Below the pieces are notes generated by a model. It worked only from the letters and a program-made list of their open reading frames with translations, was not told the DNA's origin and made no database searches. From contig JBITNC010000001.1 of assembly GCA_050084985.1 (NCBI GenBank), forward strand, positions 83,576,001 to 83,640,000: a stretch of 64,000 nt of DNA. Direction: 5' to 3'. Made by a program: the position numbers and the translations under genes. Positions 57,346 through 64,000 of this stretch are shown here, in pieces. This stretch comes from Nageia nagi (Eukaryota > Pinophyta). Each line of letters opens with the position of its first letter. Within the stretch, counting starts at the first letter, position 1.

Positions 57346-58360
57346 ATAAAAAATGATCGAAGATAAGCACTAAGTCCTCATGATGATAAACTTAGTTAGT
57401 ATAATGATGTCAAATTTTACAAATATCACAAGGTTAAAGATCATAAAATACAATATGAGGATTGTGTAGTTGATTTATAGGAAGCTAAACCTCTCACAAT
57501 AAATGTCATTTTCAACTAAGAACTATGCAACATTGCTAAGAGAGGAAGGCCTAGATGAAGTGTCAATTTGGCTATAGTATAATGAATAGAGGTCCCTTAC
57601 AATTTTGGTACGTAAAAACTCCTTGAGAAACTAAAGAATAAGCATTTTCAAACATTTACAATTTTTAATTGATCATAGAAATGCTTTATTTGATGCACTT
57701 AAGAAAACTAAAGTTGATACAAATATCCTTGTTGCTAAATTTATAGAATTAGTAGGTAATCTAGATACGAATTTAGTTTGTAACAATATTTCTTTTCAAG
57801 AGAGTGAATTGCCTAGTGAATATGTTATTGAGAAGGATCTAGGAATGTATATCCATGTTAACATTGATGACATTCTTGTTAAAAAAGTTTTGATTGATAT
57901 TGGTTCAAATGTCAATGTATGTTCAATTGAATTATTACAAAAGTATTTTTCTTCAATTTAGGCAAAAATAGAAAGAACCACTATTAGCATACAAGGGTTT
58001 GATAATATTGAAAAAGAATGCATTGAATATCTATTTATGCCTATTCAAGTAGGTGGTATAACTAGTCATCAAAAAGTTTATATTTTTCAAGTGAAATTGT
58101 CATATAACTTATTTCTTGGTAAACCATGAATACATAAAATTAGGGTTATTACTTCCACATTGCATTGGTTGATTAAATTTATGTAAAAATGTAAGTAAGT
58201 TACTATTCATGTAAAAGATAATCCCATGGATGTATGTCAAGCAGTTGAGGGGTTTTGGATTCCTCATGATTTGGTCAAAAATAAGGAAGGTTCACCAACA
58301 CCTATCACCAATGTCACTTTGCAAGAGGTAGGCCCTAGAACATATAAAATCCTAGAGATT
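57346..58360 (+). pseudogene. Element G protease region
   Basis: A linker is followed by the open run LFDALKKTKVDTNILVAKF (about 57685-57745) and the aspartic protease: VLIDIGSNVNVCSIELLQK (about 57888-57945), where DIGS replaces the usual DTGS/DNGS, then ISIQGFDN and the flap-end motif SYNLFLGKP (about 58100-58128). Gypsy proteases work as dimers to cut Gag-Pol. A few stops occur. Confidence 0.8.
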
Positions 58361-58589
58361 AACATCTAGAATAATTTTAGGGAATTAAACAACCACATTC
58401 TATCCCATAAATGAGTGCTACTTCTGAGATGAGCTTGAAACTAAGCATCACCACTCCATTTCTAAGAAAAAGGATGACCCTATTGAACATTATAATATTC
58501 TCTATAAAGAAAATGAATAAAAAAGTGTATCTAATAACAAATACATAGCTTCCATTTCACCAAAACTACAAGGTTAGGTAAGTATGCAT

Positions 58590-58740
58590 TTCAATAGTAT
58601 TGATTATGCTATGGTTAACAAATATATGTATAGATATCAGTATGGTGGAAAAGGATTAGGTAAGAATGAGCATGGTATTATAAAGTCAATTCTAAATGCA
58701 GGTTAGCATAAGAGAACAACTAGTGTTAGATTTGATGAGT
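58590..58740 (+). pseudogene. G-patch-like motif between protease and RT of element G
   Basis: The frame YQYGGKGLGKNEHGIIKS (about 58638-58690) has the G-x-G-L-G-x-x-x-x-G spacing of a G-patch, a nucleic-acid-binding motif known downstream of protease in some retroviruses and in plant Gypsy polyproteins. It lies between protease and RT as expected. Confidence 0.6.
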
Positions 58741-59449
58741 CTACACCTAGCTCATTTTTATTAGTTCTAATAATTCAATATGTTGATAGAAGTGATCAAG
58801 GTTGCACTAGAGATATTTTTAATGAGTGGTTACATTATAATATGATCCATGGTCCAATATAGGAGTATCATTTTACTATGAAGATCCATTCTTACCCCCT
58901 ATGGCACTAGTTCAAGTAGACATCTTTAGGAATGATGATGTTATCCTTGAGAAGTTAGGGACATGAAGTAAGTTTCCCAAATCTAATGAAAAGAGGCTTG
59001 CATCTTGGTTCATATGATATCAATATTATTTTAGTGAGGATATCTACATGAATGATGTAGACATTGTAGGTTAGAGCCTTACCCTTCTCTTTATTTTTTC
59101 ATTCATCTTTTGGTCATCTTTTATTCAGTTTTCATCAAATTAGTCATAGGTCTCGGTAGTCCATCTTTCATAGTTAATCATCCTATCCTTTAATGCGGTA
59201 ATAGTGCTAGGTTTCTAACATAGATGCTCCATTATTTCCACCTATTATGGTTGATTTTAGTTGTAGGAATGGAGGCATTTCCTATGCCTCCCCAAGTTAA
59301 TGAAGAAATATCCTATCTTAATGAAGAAATAGTATAAGTAAACATTGGTACCCAAGAGCACCCATAGTTGATCAAAATAGGATCTTAGTTAACCTTGGAA
59401 GAATACAAAAGGTAACATCTACTATTAAGAGAGTTATTTGAAGTTTTTT
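58741..59449 (+). other. Element G protease-RT linker
   Basis: Weak protein-like wording only (for example KLG and NEKRLAS near 58950-59000). Stops in all frames; no domain recognised. Confidence 0.4.
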
Positions 59450-60330
59450 CTTGGTCTTATTTTGATATGCCTGGTCTTAATCCTAATTTTATCACTCATA
59501 GCCTAGTTATCAATGGAAATATAAAACCAATCCAACAAAAGCCTATATAGATGCATCCTAGGTAGAATTTGATATTAAAAAGGGAATAAAAAAGTATCTC
59601 AAAGCTAGCTTTATTATTCTTATTGATTATTCTCTATGGATTTCTAACACTATACCTACAACTAAGCCTAATGCTAAAATAAGATGTTGTACAAAGTTTA
59701 GAGATATCAACAAGGCATGTCCTAAATATGCCTTTCCTTTGCCTAACATTGATATGATTGTAGATTCAAAAATAGTCCATGAGATTTTATCTTTCATGGA
59801 TGAATTTTTTGGCTATCATCAAATTAAGATCAGCAATGAAGACCAACAAAAGATAACTTTTGTTACTCCTTGAAGCACATTCTATTAGGTAGTGATGCCT
59901 CTTGATCAAAAGAATGTAGGTGCAACTTATCAAAGAGCCATGGTGAGTATGTTCCATGATATGATTCATGACAATGTTGAGGTGTATGTTGATGTTATAT
60001 TGGCAAATTACATAACCAAACATGATCACATTTCATATTTGAGAAATATTTTTCAAAGAATGAGAGAATACAAGTTGAAATTAAAGACTCAAAAGTGTGC
60101 ATTTGTAGTCTCATCAAGTAAATTACTTGGGTTCATTATTTCAAGAAGAGGTATAGAGGTGGATCCTAAGAAATTTTCAGCCATTATGGATTTTCCTCCT
60201 CCTAATAATCTAAAAGAACTAATAAGTCTTCAAGGAAAAGTTCAAGTAGTCATAAGGTTCATTGCTCAGCTAATATATATGAGTTCCCTATTTTCTCATT
60301 TGTTGAAGAAAGATGAGAAATTTATCTAGG
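59450..60330 (+). pseudogene. Element G reverse transcriptase
   Basis: RT approach wording (FSWSYFDMPGLNPNFITHS, about 59445-59500) is followed by FRDINKACPKYAFPLPNIDM (about 59698-59757), FMDEFFGYHQIKI (about 59795-59830) and an open frame 59892-60329. The active site is YVDV at 59985-59996, with Val for the second Asp, so it could not polymerise. FLGFIISRRGIEVDPKK and PPNNLKELISLQGK follow, typical of this lineage. Otherwise this is the longest clean RT stretch in the window. Confidence 0.85.
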
Positions 60331-60339
60331 ATAAAAGGT

Positions 60340-61130
60340 GTCAAAAATATTTAGACAACATGAAAAGGTACCTTACTAATTCTCAAGTATTAACCCCTTA
60401 TAATTCAAAAAAGAGTTTGTTACTTTACATTTCAGCAACATTAAGTGCATTAGGGGAAATGTTAGCTCAAAAGGATGACAATAATAAGGAAAGAGAAATA
60501 TACTATATACGTAAAACATTACTTGATTATGAACAAATGTATAGTCCAATTGAAAAATTAATACATTACATGCCTAGAAATATTATCTATGTTATAGCTC
60601 AGGCCGACCTTCTTAGATATCTCATGTCCAAATCCTACATGTTCAAAAGGCTACAAATTGGGTAATATTGCTTCAAGAGTTTGATTTGGTCTTTATTACT
60701 TAGAAATTGATAAAATGAAAAGCTATAGAAAATTTCATTGTAAATTACCTATGAAACAAAGTATCTAGTATGTAAGAAGAGTTTTTTGATGAAGTGGATG
60801 ATCAAATTAACCCTAAACCTAACATCATTACTGCACTCCTGTGTTGCCACTCCATTCTTGAGCCTAAATACCTACAATTTTTTATTGGTGTTACTAAAAA
60901 TAATAATTGTATCCTATTATTTGATGGTTCTAAGTGCATTCATAGATCAAGGGAAAGAAGTTTCCTCATCAACCCTCATAATGATGTCATCCCTATGTCT
61001 TATCGTTTAATTTTTGATTGCACTAACAATATGGAAGAATATGAGGCTTTGATTTTAGGTATAAAAGCTACAATACATTTTAAAGTAAAAAGAATCAAAA
61101 TATTTGATGATTACATTTTAAAGTAAAAAG
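60340..61130 (+). pseudogene. Element G RNase H and connection
   Basis: The open frame 60360-60665 covers the RT connection and first RNase H (LTPYNSKKSLLLYISATLSA, LAQKDDNNKEREIYYIRKTL, YSPIEKL). The second open frame, 60794-61126, holds a further RNase H-like unit: LLFDGSKCIHRS with the catalytic Asp, CTNNMEEYEALILGIKAT with the Glu, and FDDYI in place of the GDS motif. This second RNase H unit is also seen in element A. A 30-bp duplication of TTTTAAAGTAAAAAGAATCA lies near 61078-61140. Confidence 0.75.
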
Positions 61131-61149
61131 AATCAAAATCTTTGATGAT

Positions 61150-62705
61150 TCTTAGCTTATTGTGAATCAAGTGTCCAACATCTACAATATTGATGATCCC
61201 ACGTTACAACCATATAAAGAATTGGTAAAGAATCTCCTCATCTACTTTAGTGAGTATGACATTGATAACATTACAAGAGACAACAATAGGTATGTTGATT
61301 CCATGGCTAGTGCTACTTCCCTTTCTCCTATTAACATTGAAAATGAAGAAACTATCCCTAGAATAAAAAATATAGGTAAGCCTTCTCATAAGCATGTTGA
61401 AGATTTTGTTGAAGATCATTATTATGCAACTGCTTGTATCAATGTATGTGAATGATATCAAGATGTCTTCAATTATCTTAAAGGTGGTGTTGTTCCTATT
61501 GCCTTTGATCATAATGCTAGAATTAGACTTAAAAAACTAGCTACCAAGTATGTCATCATTAGTGATTTGTTGTATAAAAGATCTTTTGATGGTGCTCTTC
61601 TTAGATGTTTAATGAGGCATAAAGTAGACATGGCCCTCTATTTATATCATGATGGTGAGAGTGGTGAACAATTTAGCACTAAATTTATTTATCATAGTTA
61701 GACTAGGTTATTCTTGGCCTACTATGCTTGAATATTATGAATTGCATATCAAGAGCTATGAACAATGTAAAAATAATACTTCTCTTAAACCTTCTCCTTC
61801 TCATGCTTTGCATTCTATTGTATCTTATTAGCCCTTTTCTATTTGGGCACTTGATTTTATTGGTAAAATTAACCCTGTTATAAGAGATGGCCATAAGTTT
61901 ATCATTACAACTACATAATACTTCACCAAATGGGTTGAAGCTATATTGATGAAGTCTACAAAAAGGTAATATTATTTAATTTCTTGTTGAGTTTATCATT
62001 TTTAGATACAGTGTGCCTTATGAATTGTTCAAGGATAATGGTCCTAGATGTAAAGATAATGAAGTTAAGGAATTTTGTGTTAAATATCATATTGATTGGA
62101 AATTATTTACCCTATGTTATTGTCAAGGTAATGATCAATCCAAAGCTTCTGACAAGATCATTAAGATTATCTTATCCAAAATCATTATAAAACATGGTAA
62201 ATATTGGCATGAAAAACTCCTTTATGCTTTGTGGACCTATAAAACAATTATAAGAACATCTATAGGGGAAACCCCTTTCTCCATAATGTATGGTGATGAA
62301 GTTGTAGTTCCCCTTGAATTAGAAATCCCATCTCTTCGTGTGTCACTAGATTACCTCATTCCTAATGAGGATAGAAGGAAAGCTAGATTAGCACAACTAG
62401 GGGTCCTAAATGAAAAATAGGTTAATGATATAAAACACCTTCATGTCTATCATTCTAGAATCCAAAAAGACTATAGCAAAAAGATCAAGCATAAAGAATT
62501 CAAATTTGGTGATCTGGTATTAAAAGAAAATCTTGCCAACACTAAAGCTATGGAAAATGAAATAAAGCTAAGTTCAAACCTAATTGGATAGGCATTACAT
62601 TGTCACTACAAAGTATGAAAAGATGTGTATAAATTGTCCATAATTGAATGTAAAGAAGAACATAATCCAATTAATGTTATTCATTTGAAAAAGTTTTATA
62701 TCTAA
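61150..62705 (+). pseudogene. Element G integrase
   Basis: After a linker (VDSMASATSLSPINIENEE) and YKRSFDGALLRCLM (about 61573-61615) the zinc-binding part is damaged. SIWALDFIGKINP-like wording near 61845-61875 has the first Asp, and the open frame 62013-62420 holds KDNGPRCK with the second. The Glu motif reads NDQSKASDK, Lys for Glu (about 62130-62157). PLELEIPSLRVSLDYLIPNE is intact near 62310-62360, followed by a chromodomain-less tail ending IHLKKFYI at 62680-62703. Stops and a frameshift in the core. Confidence 0.8.
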
Positions 62706-63549
62706 TCTTTTTCCTAAAAATATGTATTTCTTCATCTTTTCATACTAACATTTCAAGAAAACAAGGCATTAATCTAGTGATATCGCTATGTTTCTGGAGA
62801 CATCATTAGGTTTAAATGATAAAAAATATCCAAAAGTTGGTTGTTTCTTCATAATCATGAGAAATTAATAAAAAAGGTATTTCATTTATTTATGTTCATC
62901 TCATTTCCATAATAAGAGGCTTATAAATTAATTCTTGACAAAACATATCAATGTGGTATTTATTTTTCATATCATTGTTCATATAATTGCTCCCCTTTGT
63001 AAGAAATGGAAAGTTTTATCAATAAATCCATGGAAAAATGGTGGCTTCTGAAACCAAGTTTGTAATTCTTATCATTTGATACCTTCATAAGGAAGGGTAA
63101 ATATTATCATTTGGTACCTTTGTAAGCAAGGCCCATCCATATCAAAAACTCCATGACAACATGGTGGCTTGGGAAGCCAAGTTGATTAGTCTAAATTTAT
63201 TATTCATCTTCATCAAAATCTTGGTGGGTAAGTCACTAAGGATGTGTTTCCTTTCTTATCATACTTTCTATATCATGATGTTTAATACTTATATTTGAGA
63301 TATCTTGTGTAAAATATTTCTTTTCTAAGTTCTTTTTTAGCTTCCTTTTTTCTCTTCCTTGGATTTCTCCATAATGTCACAACCAAGTCAATCACAACCT
63401 AGTCAAAGATAAAGCATAGTATAGGTGAAAAACTAGGGCATCCAAAGCTACCACCATGAGATAATTTTTAGAGAATATTTTCTTACTTAACTTGTTATAC
63501 TTTGAATTTGTACTTTGATTATCTTTTATCCCAAAAGTATAAAAGCATA
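62706..63549 (+). other. Element G 3' untranslated region with twin hairpins
   Basis: Two twin-hairpin units lie at 63028-63058 (CCATG-GAAA-AATGG then CTTCT-GAAA-CCAAG) and 63151-63183 (CCATG-ACAA-CATGG then CTTGG-GAAG-CCAAG). They are the sense-strand counterparts of the three units in element F (32926-33133). No ORF is recognised. Confidence 0.6.
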
Positions 63550-63565
63550 TTCAAAGTGGGGCATC
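63550..63565 (+). promoter_or_regulatory. Element G polypurine tract
   Basis: TTCAAAGTGGGGCATC abuts the LTR start and is identical to those of elements C and F. Confidence 0.85.
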
Positions 63566-64000
63566 TATTAACACCTAAAGAGGAATTTTAATTTAATTAA
63601 AAATTCCCTTTTAATTATTCAAAATAAGTTATTTAATTTATTAATAAATGCTCTTCTCTATGTGCATTCTCATCTACCTTTATGTTTTATGTTAACATGT
63701 TAGTTTAACATCATAATAAGACTAAGGAGGAGCCTTAATACTAGACATGTTACCTATAAAGGTGGAGGGTTGTGCATGATCAAAGACATGATATGACATG
63801 ACATAATCCCAAATCCTTAATAGGTGGTAATATACTTGTATCATTCTTGACCAGTGTTTTTTAATGCCATCTATTATCTTTGGATTTTTTTACTCTAATA
63901 TCTATATTCCAATGATCTTTAATCTATTCATGAGCAATATTCTATGCATCAAAGGTGGGATGATGATATCTAGTGAAAGGATGAGGTATTGTAGAATGGT
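63566..64000 (+). repeat. Element G 3' LTR, truncated by window end
   Basis: It starts TATTAACACCTAAAGAGG and matches the 5' LTR from 55750. The window ends inside it. Confidence 0.85.

Larger units (their letters stand above)
55750..64000 (+). mobile_element. Element G: Ty3/Gypsy retrotransposon with gag and pol, right end outside window
   Basis: A 5' LTR (from 55750), gag, protease, G-patch-like motif, RT, RNase H, integrase, hairpin-bearing 3' region, polypurine tract and the start of the 3' LTR (63566) follow in order on the plus strand. Its LTR start, leader and 3' region are shared with gag-only element F. It has no PMD gene. All ORFs are broken, and the 5' LTR/primer-site junction is deleted, so it is dead. 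Confidence 0.85.

Overview
This window is a stretch of seed-plant nuclear DNA made almost entirely of old LTR retrotransposons inserted into one another. The plant assignment rests on Ty3/Gypsy and Ty1/Copia elements with plant-type proteins, plant mobile domain (PMD) genes, GT-AG introns under 110 bp, and heavy C-to-T decay as expected of methylated repeats. The AT-richness, the age of the copies and the depth of nesting suggest a large genome such as a conifer's, but nothing here fixes the species. I see no intact host gene. All calls were made by eye, so element edges are exact only where target-site duplications (TSDs) are given.

Layout. Element A (1-6385, +) is a decayed Gypsy pol with its 3' LTR; its 5' part lies outside the window. 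It sits in the leader of an outer Gypsy element H, whose pieces I trace at 6386-6680 (leader), 22758-24780 (gag), 43140-46390 (pol) and 47390-48013 (3' LTR). Copia element B (6686-22752, TSD GGCAT) split H's gag. B is itself broken by element C (9350-16533, -, TSD CTTGT/CTTGC), which landed in B's gag zinc knuckle, and by mini-element D (19086-21666, -), which landed just after B's YVDD motif. Between H gag and H pol lies a PMD-bearing element I, marked by a minus-strand PMD gene (31738-31823 plus 39959-41640) and a 3' LTR starting at 42437. I was split by E (25140-31204, -, TSD TACAT) and F (31824-39958, -, TSD CCTAG/CCCAG). Then come about 7.7 kb of mostly unrecognised AT-rich DNA holding an abrupt CpG-rich island (52040-52680), and finally Gypsy element G (55750 to the window end, +), with gag, protease, RT, RNase H, integrase and the start of its 3' LTR.

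Main biological point. Elements C, E and F carry a gag but no recognisable pol. In the place of pol each has a PMD gene on the strand opposite to the element, with an acidic stretch, a GT-AG intron and a C-terminal coiled coil; C's copy also has a TATA box. Element I has the same antisense arrangement. An antisense gene keeps its introns through retrotransposition, because its splice sites are not read in the element's RNA. The pol-bearing relatives are here too: A shares its LTR family with E, G shares its LTR family with F, and C, F and G share an identical 16-nt polypurine tract. The window therefore looks like a record of gag-only carriers of a PMD gene, moved in trans by pol-bearing relatives. 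The 3' untranslated regions of A, C, F and G hold arrays of small hairpins that differ in sequence but are alike in design.
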